DNA of 64,000 bases from the NCBI RefSeq assembly GCF_016908295.1, contig NZ_JAFBDO010000001.1, forward strand, positions 930,001 through 994,000, in the 5' to 3' direction. The notes under the pieces were generated by a model. That model worked only from the letters and a program-made list of their open reading frames with translations. It was not told where the DNA came from and searched no databases. Both the position numbers and the translations under genes were made by a program. The stretch is from Thalassobacillus pellis (lineage in GTDB: Bacteria; Bacillota; Bacilli; Bacillales; Halobacillaceae). This document shows positions 7,166-15,700 of the stretch, in pieces; position 1 is the stretch's first letter, and each line of letters begins with the position of its first letter.

Positions 7166-9400
7166 ATGACAGGAAAAGAAAATATTCCAGACGCTAATGT
7201 TGAAGCAAATGAGAATGTTGATCACTGGGTGCACAGTACCTGCAACTTATGTTCCATTGGATGCGGGTGTGAAATCGGAGTTAAGGATGACAAAATAGTC
7301 GGAATCAAAGGGGAGGTTTCTCACTCCATTAATATGGGGAAGCTTGATCCGAAAGCAAAAGATCAGTGGTATGCAAATTACAGTAAAGATCGGCTGCTTA
7401 CTCCGATGGTCCGTAACGAAAACGGGGAACTGGAAAAAGCGACATGGGAGGAAGCAATGGATCTGATGGTCGAGCAAGCCAAAAAAACTTTGAAGAACAA
7501 AGGGCCGGATGGTTTTTCAATCTACTCCACTGGTCAAGGGTTCCTGGAGGACTTCTACACAATCGCCAAAGTTGGGCGGGCTGGAATCGGTACACATTTA
7601 CTTGATGCCAATACCAGATTATGCACGGCCACTACGGAATGGTGTTTGCTCCAATCATTTGGTTCAGATGGAGTTCCCGCATCATTTGAAGATTTCGACC
7701 ACGCTGAAACAGTGATGTTGTTCGGACATAACCCGGCAGAAACAGGTACCGTTTTATTTGATAGAATCATGGAGAGAAAAAACAGGACAGGTAAACCTTA
7801 CTTAATTGTCGTTGATCCCAGGGAAACCGCATCTGCAAAAGAAGCAGATCTTCACTTGAGTTTGAAACCTGGAACAAATGCGGCACTCTTAAATGGAATC
7901 ATTCGTCAAATCATATCAGATGGAAACATTGATCGTGACTATATTAGCAGAAATACCATCGAGTTTAACAGTATGCGCAATTCCATCGAGGAATGGACAC
8001 TTGCGAAAACCTCAGCAATGACAGGTATACCGGAAGAACAGCTTACTCTGGCAGCTAAGGTACTGGGAGAAACTCCTTCCCTTGTATCCACCACCCTGCA
8101 AGGAGCATTCCAGAGCAGTGATGCTACAACAGCATGTGTGGCCATCAATAATCTGCATCTTATGCGCGGCCTGATAGGAAAGCCAGGATGTGGTCCATTC
8201 CACATGGCTGGTCAGCCAAGTTCTTCTGGCAATCGTACTGTAGGCGGTGTCGGTACTTATCCAGGGAATCGCAATCCTGCCAACCCTGATCATTTGAATG
8301 AAATGGCAGAATTATGGAATATTGATGCAGAAAAACTCGAAATCGGACCAGAAAAAGGAATCATGAAACAGATTGAAATGATTGAAAATGATAAAATCAG
8401 CTTTTTCTGGAACATCCATACTAATCCACTGGTATCGTTACCAAACAGACAACGTGCCAAAAAGGCGTTGGAGAAAGCCTTTGTCGTAGTACAAGATCCA
8501 TTTTTAACTGAAACGACAGAAGTGGCGGATATTGTCCTGCCGCCGGCCATGTGGGGAGAAAAGGAAGGCACAATGGAAAACGCAGATCGTACCATCAATT
8601 TATTAAGGAAGGCAGTGGAACCGCCTGAAGGTGTCAAATCAGATTTTGAGATATTAGTAGAGTTCAGCAACCGTATGGGCTTTAAGGATAAAGACGGTAA
8701 TCCATTAATTCAATATACTACTCCAGAGGAAGCCTTTGAAGAGTGGAAAAAGGTATCTAAAGGACGCCCAAGTGATATGTCCGGTATGACCTATGAATTA
8801 TTGGAAAAAGAAAAAGGCATTCGCTGGCCGGCAACGGAAGACAAACCCGAAGGAACAACACGCTTGTATGAAGATCAGACCTTCCCCACCAATATCGACT
8901 ATTGCCAAAGCTTTGGAAAAGATCCAATCACAGGAAGGCCTAAAACAAAAGCAGAATTCCAACAGAAAAATGCCGATGGGAGAGCCATTTTCCAACCCAC
9001 CTATTACTTTGGTTCACCTGAAATGCCACAAGATGAGTATCCTTTCTGGCTAAATACTGGCAGGCTGCTCTGGCACTGGCATACACGAACGAAAACTGCC
9101 CGTTCTAAAAAGTTAGAAGAAAAAGCACCTCGAGCTTATGTGGAGATGAATGAGGATGACGCTTACTCTCTTAGAATCAATCAGGATGACCTTGTACGCG
9201 TCACTTCCCCACGAGGCGAAATTCAACTGCCTGTCCACGTTGATAACAGAATTAATCAAGGTGAGGTATTCATTCCTTTCCATTATGGAAATTGGGACGG
9301 TGAGCAATCGGCAAATGAAATGACCATGGATGTTGTCGACCCTGTATCTCATCAGCCTATTTTGAAACAAGCTGTCTGTAAGGTCGAAAAAATTTCATAA
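7166..9400 (+). CDS. Molybdopterin oxidoreductase (nitrate reductase / formate dehydrogenase-like catalytic subunit)
   Basis: The 744-residue protein is a soluble MopB-family catalytic subunit with a bis-MGD molybdenum cofactor. N-terminal cysteines C26, C29, C33 and C35 (pattern CxxCxxxCxC) match the first three iron-sulfur ligands. Where the family usually has the fourth cysteine, in NxGxLCxKG, this protein reads NMGKLDPKAK with D61. C153 in NTRLCTATT is the expected molybdenum ligand. The C-terminal molybdopterin dinucleotide-binding domain contains NTGRLLWHWHTRTKTARS and FIPFHYG. There is no Tat signal, so it should be cytoplasmic. It starts at the ATG at 7166 behind AAGGAGGAG. The substrate (nitrate, formate or other) is undecided, and no electron-transfer partner is adjacent. 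Confidence 0.85.
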   Translation: MTGKENIPDANVEANENVDHWVHSTCNLCSIGCGCEIGVKDDKIVGIKGEVSHSINMGKLDPKAKDQWYANYSKDRLLTPMVRNENGELEKATWEEAMDLMVEQAKKTLKNKGPDGFSIYSTGQGFLEDFYTIAKVGRAGIGTHLLDANTRLCTATTEWCLLQSFGSDGVPASFEDFDHAETVMLFGHNPAETGTVLFDRIMERKNRTGKPYLIVVDPRETASAKEADLHLSLKPGTNAALLNGIIRQIISDGNIDRDYISRNTIEFNSMRNSIEEWTLAKTSAMTGIPEEQLTLAAKVLGETPSLVSTTLQGAFQSSDATTACVAINNLHLMRGLIGKPGCGPFHMAGQPSSSGNRTVGGVGTYPGNRNPANPDHLNEMAELWNIDAEKLEIGPEKGIMKQIEMIENDKISFFWNIHTNPLVSLPNRQRAKKALEKAFVVVQDPFLTETTEVADIVLPPAMWGEKEGTMENADRTINLLRKAVEPPEGVKSDFEILVEFSNRMGFKDKDGNPLIQYTTPEEAFEEWKKVSKGRPSDMSGMTYELLEKEKGIRWPATEDKPEGTTRLYEDQTFPTNIDYCQSFGKDPITGRPKTKAEFQQKNADGRAIFQPTYYFGSPEMPQDEYPFWLNTGRLLWHWHTRTKTARSKKLEEKAPRAYVEMNEDDAYSLRINQDDLVRVTSPRGEIQLPVHVDNRINQGEVFIPFHYGNWDGEQSANEMTMDVVDPVSHQPILKQAVCKVEKIS

Positions 9401-9517
9401 ATCGGCCGGAAGAAAAAACCATGTCAAAAATTCCACTTACATTAAATACGAGGCGCACTTCCTTTCCCACCGGGAATGAGAGCATGGTTTTATATTGGAA
9501 TTTCCCTCAAACAAAAT

Positions 9518-9566
9518 GACTCTGCTTCACCTAGCTCACCCTGGCTAGATGAAGCAGAGTCTTTTT
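9518..9566. terminator. Bidirectional terminator
   Basis: A 12-bp stem, GACTCTGCTTCA with TGAAGCAGAGTC, holds an inner CTAGC/GCTAG pair and is followed by TTTTT on the plus strand. It lies between the convergent oxidoreductase and DUF2512 genes and can serve both. Confidence 0.85.
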
Positions 9567-9579
9567 CACAGTCTCTATT

Positions 9580-9957
9580 TCAATAATTATGCAATTGAAA
9601 CGGCCGCTTCTTATGCAGCACTAATTTAGCGATATGCTTGTGGAAGAACCATTCTCCTAACGCAAGTACAGCAGCAGTAAGGATGCCCGCCTGTACGAGG
9701 GAGACCATATGATTTGTCAAAGCGAGCCCATAACCAAAAACAACAGCGAACACCAAGACGAAATCTGTTATAGTCGCCATACTGTTACCTGTTTTTGGGA
9801 AGATGTTTAAATCCCCTATAGGATAAGATAGACCCCCTACTACTGCGGTCAGAATTAATACATCTATCAACGAAACATTAAAAACAAACCCCAAAATCAC
9901 AAGCAAGACAGCAAAAGTCATAACCCCCTTGATCGTCAAGGCTTTTAGGTGGTCCAT
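9580..9957 (-). CDS. DUF2512 (YndM-like) membrane protein
   Basis: This 125-residue integral membrane protein has four hydrophobic segments at about 7-28, 30-48, 64-82 and 85-104, and a basic C-terminal tail. The start MDHLKALTIKGVMTF and the segment GGLSYPIGDLNIFPKTGN match my memory of the DUF2512/YndM family found in Bacillus. The function is unknown. The ATG follows AAGGAGGGG closely. The gene stands alone, convergent with the oxidoreductase operon. Confidence 0.75.
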   Translation of the reverse strand: MDHLKALTIKGVMTFAVLLVILGFVFNVSLIDVLILTAVVGGLSYPIGDLNIFPKTGNSMATITDFVLVFAVVFGYGLALTNHMVSLVQAGILTAAVLALGEWFFHKHIAKLVLHKKRPFQLHNY

Positions 9958-10086
9958 CTAACCCCTCCTTTTTGACTCATCCTATGGAAAAAGTTTCCCA
10001 TTATTTTTTTGTGTAAACTTATCTAACCAAGTAGTAACAAAATTGTAAACTAAGCCCATTTCATGGAGAGTAACATCAAAAACTAT

Positions 10087-10112
10087 GTTTTAAGACACGC
10101 TTCACCGGATAT
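10087..10112 (+). promoter_or_regulatory. Possible sigma-B-type promoter
   Basis: GTTTTA at 10087 and GGATAT at 10107 are separated by 14 bases, one mismatch in each box from the general-stress consensus GTTTAA / GGGTAT. It lies about 120 bases before the small gene at 10232. The rest of the 9958-10231 gap shows nothing I can name. Confidence 0.3.
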
Positions 10113-10231
10113 AACTTTAATAAGCATAAGCTAATGGCGCATTATTGCTTGAACAGTTAGCAAACAACTGATTTGCTGGCTGAAAAAGTCAATGAAGCGT
10201 CATTTTCATTTTCCTTGAAAAGGTGATTCGA

Positions 10232-10390
10232 ATGGCAAATGAACAAGAACGTTCCTACAGAAATTCTGATCCCCCTGAACAAAAAAGCAAGGAACAAGAC
10301 CCTAATAAGGATATTGATCCACAACGCGAACAAAGTGAAGCACAGAAAAATAAATCCAGCGAAAAAAACCCTGACGACTTTAATGGATAG
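10232..10390 (+). CDS. Small hydrophilic protein, 52 residues
   Basis: The ATG at 10232 follows AAAAGGTG at good spacing, and the reading frame ends just before a strong terminator, which supports a real gene. The product is rich in Glu, Asp, Lys, Gln, Asn and Ser with no aromatic core, so it is probably disordered: it begins MANEQERSYRNSDPPEQ and ends KNPDDFNG. Such short charged proteins are common in stress or sporulation regulons of bacilli, and a possible sigma-B promoter lies upstream. The function is unknown. The open frame on the opposite strand here has no start signal. Confidence 0.55.
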   Translation: MANEQERSYRNSDPPEQKSKEQDPNKDIDPQREQSEAQKNKSSEKNPDDFNG

Positions 10391-10410
10391 ACCTCTTCCC
10401 CCGTCACTAA

Positions 10411-10445
10411 AACAGGCTCCTGACATATAAGGAGCCTGTTTTAAT
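10411..10445 (+). terminator. Terminator after the small hydrophilic gene
   Basis: AACAGGCTCC pairs with GGAGCCTGTT around a ten-base loop and is followed by a T-rich tail. Confidence 0.85.
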
Positions 10446-10481
10446 TATATTTTCCCATTTCTGAAAATTTAAAATATATCC

Positions 10482-10550
10482 GTGACATATTTATTATTTT
10501 TGTTATACTGTTTTGTAATGAGTCATTTAAGGAATATTTACGGAATATTT
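10482..10550 (+). promoter_or_regulatory. Promoter and direct-repeat operator of the amidohydrolase operon
   Basis: A promoter reads GTGACA (10482) with 16 bases to TATACT (10504). Downstream, GGAATATTT occurs at 10531-10539 and again at 10542-10550, an 11-base period, followed by CCTTAAAT that gives a partial palindrome. The same arrangement stands before the abgT-like gene at 15653, which marks it as a likely operator for the operon's own regulator. Confidence 0.55.
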
Positions 10551-10576
10551 CCTTAAATAATTAGAGGAGTGCAATC

Positions 10577-11779
10577 ATGGTAATAAATACTATTTCGGGT
10601 CATGTGCAGGAAATAAAGAATGAAATTATCGAAACCAGGCGAAAGTTGCATCAAAACCCTGAACTGAGTGGAGAAGAATATGAAACGTCTGCGCTAGTCC
10701 AGCAAAAGCTTGAGGAATACGGTATCCCTTATCAAACCGGCTTCGCTGGAACTGGTGTACTTGGCATTATAAAAGGATCTTCGCCAGGGAAGACTGTAGC
10801 GCTCAGGGCTGACATGGATGCTTTGCCAATCCAGGAAATGAACGATCTTCCCTTTACTTCACAAAAAGAAGGTATCATGCATGCCTGTGGACACGATGCC
10901 CATACTGCCATGCTTTTAGGAGCAGGCTATACGCTTCGACAAATGAAAGAACAGATTAACGGGACTGTCCTGTTAGTTTTTCAGCCCTCGGAGGAAAATG
11001 CTCCTGTCGGTGGAGCTCAGCAGATGATGGACGATGGAATATTTTCAGAATACAGACCAGATGTTATTTATGGCCAACATGTATGGCCGACATTGCCAGT
11101 GGGTGAAATTGGCGTCCGCGATAAGGAGATGATGGGTGCTTCTGACCGCTTTAAAGTGACAGTGACCGGTCGAGGAGGGCATGCAAGCATGCCACAGGAA
11201 AGTAATGATGCCATCATTATCACAAATCAGATTATTTCGAGCCTCCAAACGATTGTTTCGAGAAATGTCGACCCTTTGGAAGCGGCAGTCGTAACCATCG
11301 GAAAAATAGAAGGTGGTTATCGATATAATGTCATTGCCGATAAAGTGACATTGGAGGGCACTGTGCGCACCTACCTCCCCCAAATCAAAGAAAAAGTGAA
11401 GGATCGCCTTCACACGATTATCCGGCAAACTGCCTCCGCCTTTGATGGTAATGCCGAAATAGAATACCTGGATGGCTATCCGGCGACAATCAACACACCA
11501 AAATGGGCAAACCAGGTACGTATGTCCGCCCAGGAATTATTAGGAGAACAAGCTACACCGGATGTAGCACCTGTGTTAGCAGGGGAAGATTTTTCCCGGT
11601 TCCTGCAAAATATTCCTGGAGCATTCATATGGCTGGGAACACAAATACCAGATAAAGAAAACCAAAAGCCGCTCCATGACCCTCGTTTCCAACTGGATGA
11701 ACATGCTCTTCCAAATGGATGCAAGCTTTTAGCAAAAGTAGCAATCGACACACTGACCAATCTAAAAGGGAGTGATTAA
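10577..11779 (+). CDS. M20 family amidohydrolase (N-acyl-amino-acid hydrolase type)
   Basis: A 400-residue metal-dependent amidohydrolase of the hippurate / N-acyl-L-amino acid / IAA-conjugate type. It shows the family signatures LHQNPELSGEEYET near residue 25, VALRADMDALPIQE, MHACGHDAHTAML with metal-binding Cys/His, QPSEENAPVGG, and AGEDFSRF near the C-terminus. The di-metal site appears complete. No signal peptide, so it is cytoplasmic. The ATG follows TTAGAGGAG. Its stop is directly followed by the start of the next M20 gene, so it leads an operon that ends in an AbgT-type importer. The substrate is likely an N-acylated amino acid or amide conjugate taken up by that carrier. Confidence 0.85.
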   Translation: MVINTISGHVQEIKNEIIETRRKLHQNPELSGEEYETSALVQQKLEEYGIPYQTGFAGTGVLGIIKGSSPGKTVALRADMDALPIQEMNDLPFTSQKEGIMHACGHDAHTAMLLGAGYTLRQMKEQINGTVLLVFQPSEENAPVGGAQQMMDDGIFSEYRPDVIYGQHVWPTLPVGEIGVRDKEMMGASDRFKVTVTGRGGHASMPQESNDAIIITNQIISSLQTIVSRNVDPLEAAVVTIGKIEGGYRYNVIADKVTLEGTVRTYLPQIKEKVKDRLHTIIRQTASAFDGNAEIEYLDGYPATINTPKWANQVRMSAQELLGEQATPDVAPVLAGEDFSRFLQNIPGAFIWLGTQIPDKENQKPLHDPRFQLDEHALPNGCKLLAKVAIDTLTNLKGSD

Positions 11780-13078
11780 ATGAAAGATGATTTCATGGCC
11801 CGCGTGTTACCAGACCTTTTCACATGGCGAAGGTGTCTTCATCAGCAGCCTGAACTTGGTTTTATGGAGTACAAGACAACTTTTCTGTTAAGTAAAGAAT
11901 TAGAGAAGCTGGGGTTTGAACTGCATATAGGCAAGGACGCTTTAAAGAGTGAGTCACGTCTTGGATTACCAACAGAGGAAGAACTGAATGAACAGGAACA
12001 AAAGGCATTAAGATGGGGGGTGGATGAAGAATCATTGGAAAAAATGAGTGGGGGAAACACGGGACTGGTAGCCATTTTAGACACAGGCAGGCCGGGAGAC
12101 CATGTCGCCTTTCGTTTTGATATTGATGCGCTTCCTATTAACGAAAGTGAAGATTCCAGCCATTTACCTTTCCAAAAAGGCTTTCGTTCCCGGGAGCATG
12201 ATGTGATGCATGCATGCGGACATGACGGCCATACTGCGATCGGTATTGGTGTCGCTCGTTATATCTCCGAAAAGAAAGATACATTAAGAGGGAAATTCAC
12301 CTTGCTTTTTCAGCCCGCGGAAGAAGGCGGCCGTGGTGCAAAGGCTATGACAGATAAAGGATGGCTGCATGGGGTCCATCGCTTCTATACAGGTCATATC
12401 GGAATAGAATCGATGCCGGCCGGGACGATTGCCGCAACAACAGAAGGGTTTCTGGCTTCCTCTAAAATGAATATCCGTTATAAAGGGACAGCTGCCCATG
12501 CAGGCATGAAGCCGGAGGATGGAAAAAATGCGCTGCTCGCAGGGGCTACCGCAGCCACACAACTATACGCTATTCCCCGTCATAGCGGCGGCACTACGCG
12601 GATTAATGTTGGCAGGCTGGAAGCAGGAAGAGGAAGAAATATCATCTCAGATACAGCCTATTTAGAAGTGGAAACACGGGGAGAAACGAAAGATATCAAC
12701 AACTATGTGTGGAATGAAGCAAAAAGGATGCTGCATGCGTCTGCCTCCATGCATGACGTTGAATTAGATATTGTTTTTGTTGGGGAAACAGAGGAAATTA
12801 ACTGTGATGCAGGTATGATCGACCGGGTTACTCATTTTTGTGAAAAAAGTGATTACGTCCAAAGAGTCCTTCCTGTCGCTCCTGTATCCGGTTCCGAGGA
12901 TGCAAGTTTCATGGTAAATGCGGTGCAAAAGCAAGGTGGGGAAGCTACCTATATGTTATTTGGCACCCAGTTACCTTACGGGCATCATCATCCTGCTTTT
13001 GATTTTGATGAGGCTGTACTCCCTGTGGCTTTGGATACTTTTATCCATATTTTAAAAGGGGGTTCGTCCTATGAGTGA
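11780..13078 (+). CDS. AbgA-like amidohydrolase (p-aminobenzoyl-glutamate hydrolase subunit A type)
   Basis: At 432 residues this resembles E. coli AbgA (about 436) more than the preceding gene: TWRRCLHQQPELGFMEY at the start, SRLGLPTEEEL in the insert, VAFRFDIDALP, VMHACGHDGHTAIGIG, QPAEEGGRGAKAM, GTAAHAGMKPEDGKNALL, and GSEDASFM near the end. AbgA with AbgB splits p-aminobenzoyl-glutamate imported by AbgT. Here AbgB is absent as such, but two other M20 enzymes and an AbgT carrier are in the operon, so another amide-linked amino acid is also possible. It begins immediately after the upstream stop and overlaps the next gene by eight bases. Confidence 0.82.
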   Translation: MKDDFMARVLPDLFTWRRCLHQQPELGFMEYKTTFLLSKELEKLGFELHIGKDALKSESRLGLPTEEELNEQEQKALRWGVDEESLEKMSGGNTGLVAILDTGRPGDHVAFRFDIDALPINESEDSSHLPFQKGFRSREHDVMHACGHDGHTAIGIGVARYISEKKDTLRGKFTLLFQPAEEGGRGAKAMTDKGWLHGVHRFYTGHIGIESMPAGTIAATTEGFLASSKMNIRYKGTAAHAGMKPEDGKNALLAGATAATQLYAIPRHSGGTTRINVGRLEAGRGRNIISDTAYLEVETRGETKDINNYVWNEAKRMLHASASMHDVELDIVFVGETEEINCDAGMIDRVTHFCEKSDYVQRVLPVAPVSGSEDASFMVNAVQKQGGEATYMLFGTQLPYGHHHPAFDFDEAVLPVALDTFIHILKGGSSYE

Positions 13079-14330
13079 TATAAGAATGTGGCTCGAAAAA
13101 AAGCTTCTGCAATTGAATCTTACAAATTCCATGGATGTCCCTGAAGGGTTTACAAGACTCAGCTATACAGAAGATGAAGCAAGGGCTCACCACGAATTTC
13201 GTTCCATTGCAGCTGATTTGGAATTATCGACATTCACGGATAACGCCGGAAACCAGTGGGCGGTATGGGAAACAGACAGTAATGCCCCTACTGTAGCAGT
13301 AGGCTCTCATCTCGATACGGTACATAATGGTGGTGGTTATGACGGTGTCGCAGGAGTATTATGCGGGCTTGCCGCAGTAAAGATACTTAAGGATCAACAT
13401 TTTACACCGCAAAAAAACATTGCCATCATCTGCTTTGCTTCAGAGGAATCAGCAAGATTCGGGGTATCTACAATTGGCAGCAAGGCCATTGCAGGATTGC
13501 TGGACAAAGAGGAGCAGGCGGGAGTGACGGATGCTGAAGGGACTACCATAAAAGATGCTGTAAACAGCTTTGGGGCAGATTGGGATGTTATAGAACAAGC
13601 TGAGCAGACGAAAGATGCTTTAGAGAGTTTCATTGAACTGCATATTGAGCAGGGAACCCGAATCGAAAACAATAATGCTGATATTGGGATTGTCCGTGGT
13701 GTCGCCTGTCCAATTCGATTAAAAGTAACAGCAAATGGGATGGCCAATCATACTGGTACTACTCCAATGCATGCACGGAAGGATGCATTTGCAGCCATTT
13801 CTCCCTTAGTCAGCTTTGTGGAACAGGAAGCCAAAATGGTCTCAAGTACAAAAGCTATACCGCTGGTTGCAACTGTCAGCACCGTCAAACTATGGCCCAA
13901 TGCTATGAACGTCATTCCAGGAAAAGTAGAATTTGGAATTGATATCAGAAGCGTGGATGATGCTTCCAAGCATAATATGGTAACTGCTATAACAGCCTAT
14001 TCCGCCCAAATAGAAGCGAGAACAGGTGTGGAAATCGTGATTGACACATTGGTTGATAATAATTCTGTCTTCCTTGCTCCTTCCATTCAGGAAAAGTTAA
14101 GACAAGCGAGTCAAAACCTTGGATTTAAGTCGTTACTGATGGATAGCGGCGCAGGACATGACGTCATGAATATGGCAATGAAATGGCCATCAGGACTGAT
14201 TTTTATACCGTGCGAAAAAGGTATAAGTCATCACCCTAATGAGCATGCACGGTTAGAAGACCTTCAAAAAGGTACACATGTCATAGCTGAGTACTTACGA
14301 AAGGAAACAGGTGAGATACATGGAAACTAA
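13071..14330 (+). CDS. M20 family N-carbamoyl-L-amino acid / allantoate amidohydrolase
   Basis: A 419-residue enzyme of the hydantoinase/carbamoylase branch of M20. Signatures are VGSHLDTVHNGGGYDGVAG (metal histidine and aspartate), FASEESARFG, ELHIEQGTRIE, the dimerisation-domain pattern NHTGTTPMHARKDA, NVIPGKVEFGIDIRS, DSGAGHDVMNM and CEKGISHHPNE. The branch removes ureido or carbamoyl groups from amino acids or allantoate, releasing ammonia and carbon dioxide. It overlaps its neighbours on both sides (eight bases upstream, about eleven downstream), so the four genes are translationally coupled. With two amide hydrolases upstream it suggests stepwise breakdown of one acylated or carbamoylated amino compound. 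Allantoate is less likely because no allantoin or urate genes are near. Confidence 0.82.
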   Translation: MSDIRMWLEKKLLQLNLTNSMDVPEGFTRLSYTEDEARAHHEFRSIAADLELSTFTDNAGNQWAVWETDSNAPTVAVGSHLDTVHNGGGYDGVAGVLCGLAAVKILKDQHFTPQKNIAIICFASEESARFGVSTIGSKAIAGLLDKEEQAGVTDAEGTTIKDAVNSFGADWDVIEQAEQTKDALESFIELHIEQGTRIENNNADIGIVRGVACPIRLKVTANGMANHTGTTPMHARKDAFAAISPLVSFVEQEAKMVSSTKAIPLVATVSTVKLWPNAMNVIPGKVEFGIDIRSVDDASKHNMVTAITAYSAQIEARTGVEIVIDTLVDNNSVFLAPSIQEKLRQASQNLGFKSLLMDSGAGHDVMNMAMKWPSGLIFIPCEKGISHHPNEHARLEDLQKGTHVIAEYLRKETGEIHGN

Positions 14331-15624
14331 AATCGGAGTTATTGGGCCAAAGGATTCTATGGAAAGAATTCAGTATGTCGCCCAGGAATTTAAAAACATT
14401 GAATTCATTCCATTCATTTATGAAAAACTTTCAGACATTAAAGGCATCCTTTCCAAACATCGCCATGAAGTCGACCAATGGTTCTTTTCCGGAGTACTAA
14501 ATTACACCTATGCAAGTGAAAACGGACTGATAACAGCAGATGAGGCGAGCTATCCACCATTGCATGGAGCCAGCTTTTTCGGAGTATTGCTAGAAGCACA
14601 ATTAACAGAAAATAAAGTCTTTAAAAGCGTTGGGATTGATACTGTATCCAATGAAGAAATTGAAAAAATTCTTTCCTTTTATCATTTAGAGCCGCTCACC
14701 TATCACAACCACCCTTTTGAAGGCTACAACCACATAGAAGATCTCGTAAATCACCATAAAACTTTATATGAACAAGGAAAGACAGAAGTGGTCATTACTT
14801 CCATTAAGAATGTCTATTACGAACTGAAAAACCTCGGTATTCCGGTGTTTCGGGTAACCCCTTCTTACCTGTCCATACGGCTGATCATTCAATACCTGGA
14901 AGAACGGGCCCAATCGAACAGGTATCGCAATTCCCAGATAGCTATAATTGGATGCAAAATCCTCTTTAACCTTGATAAACTCGACGAGGTCTATTATTCC
15001 TTCAAAATGAAACACCAGGAACTTGATTTAAAACGTTATCTATTAAAAGTCGCTGAAAAAACAAATGGATCACTGATGCAGCTTGGGGATGGTTTATTTT
15101 TCATTTTTACAACACGTGGCGAAATGAGTGAAGCAGCATACGAGGATCTAGTCAGTTTAATGGAAGATTTAAAGTTACAGGCTGACATCGACTCGAACAT
15201 TTCCATCGGATTTGGAGAAACAGTATCCCAGGCTGAACAAAATGTACGACTGGGGTTCCGAAACAGCAAGCAGTATCCCGAGGCAACTATCCTTCTGGTA
15301 GACGAAGACCAATCCATCACTTTAAAAAGCAGGCAGACGGAAGACCTCTCTTACCAAACCAGGGAAACAGGCATTTCGTGGCGTGAAAAAATCAAGGGAG
15401 CCTCCATCAGCCCTGGTGTAGTTTCAAAGATCCTTGCCTATACCAGTCAATACCATCGCCCCCAGTTTACTTCTCAGGATTTAGCACGATGGCTCCAGAG
15501 TTCGGAGCGAAACGGACGCAGAATTATAACTGAGATGGAAAAGGCTGGACTTATCGAGCAATGTGGAGAAGCTCAATCAGGAGAACGCGGACGACCAAGG
15601 AAGGTATTTACTTTTATTAAATAG
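14320..15624 (+). CDS. Transcriptional regulator of the amidohydrolase operon, three-part architecture
   Basis: The 434-residue protein has an N-terminal region (about 1-215) resembling the PrpR-type effector-sensing fold, starting METKIGVIGPKDSMERI. A middle part (about 215-340) has NISIGFGETVSQAEQNVR, similar to the degenerate GGDEF-like domain of PucR/CdaR regulators. The C-terminal winged helix (about 360-434) has FTSQDLARWLQSSERNGRRI and GRPRKVF. This is not a standard PucR, which ends in a different helix-turn-helix. The domain calls are by eye. Its place inside the operon, and the GGAATATTT repeats before the first and last genes, suggest it controls both. I prefer the ATG at 14320 behind AGGTGA over a GTG at 14311. 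Confidence 0.7.
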   Translation: METKIGVIGPKDSMERIQYVAQEFKNIEFIPFIYEKLSDIKGILSKHRHEVDQWFFSGVLNYTYASENGLITADEASYPPLHGASFFGVLLEAQLTENKVFKSVGIDTVSNEEIEKILSFYHLEPLTYHNHPFEGYNHIEDLVNHHKTLYEQGKTEVVITSIKNVYYELKNLGIPVFRVTPSYLSIRLIIQYLEERAQSNRYRNSQIAIIGCKILFNLDKLDEVYYSFKMKHQELDLKRYLLKVAEKTNGSLMQLGDGLFFIFTTRGEMSEAAYEDLVSLMEDLKLQADIDSNISIGFGETVSQAEQNVRLGFRNSKQYPEATILLVDEDQSITLKSRQTEDLSYQTRETGISWREKIKGASISPGVVSKILAYTSQYHRPQFTSQDLARWLQSSERNGRRIITEMEKAGLIEQCGEAQSGERGRPRKVFTFIK

Positions 15625-15652
15625 CTCTCAGGCATTTCCAAATCACTATTTC

Positions 15653-15672
15653 GGAATATTTTAGGTAAATTT
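15653..15672 (+). promoter_or_regulatory. Operator-like direct repeat before the AbgT gene
   Basis: GGAATATTT at 15653-15661 is followed by the variant GGTAAATTT at 15664-15672, again at an 11-base period as in the repeat before the operon's first gene. It lies 28 bases before the transporter start, which suggests the transporter can be regulated separately. Confidence 0.45.
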
Positions 15673-15700
15673 CCAAAAATAACTAGAAAGGGTGAAGAAA

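Noticed and set aside
10157-10426. 89-codon minus-strand frame over the small hydrophilic gene
   Set aside because: The plus-strand gene has the ribosome binding site and terminator; the minus frame has neither.
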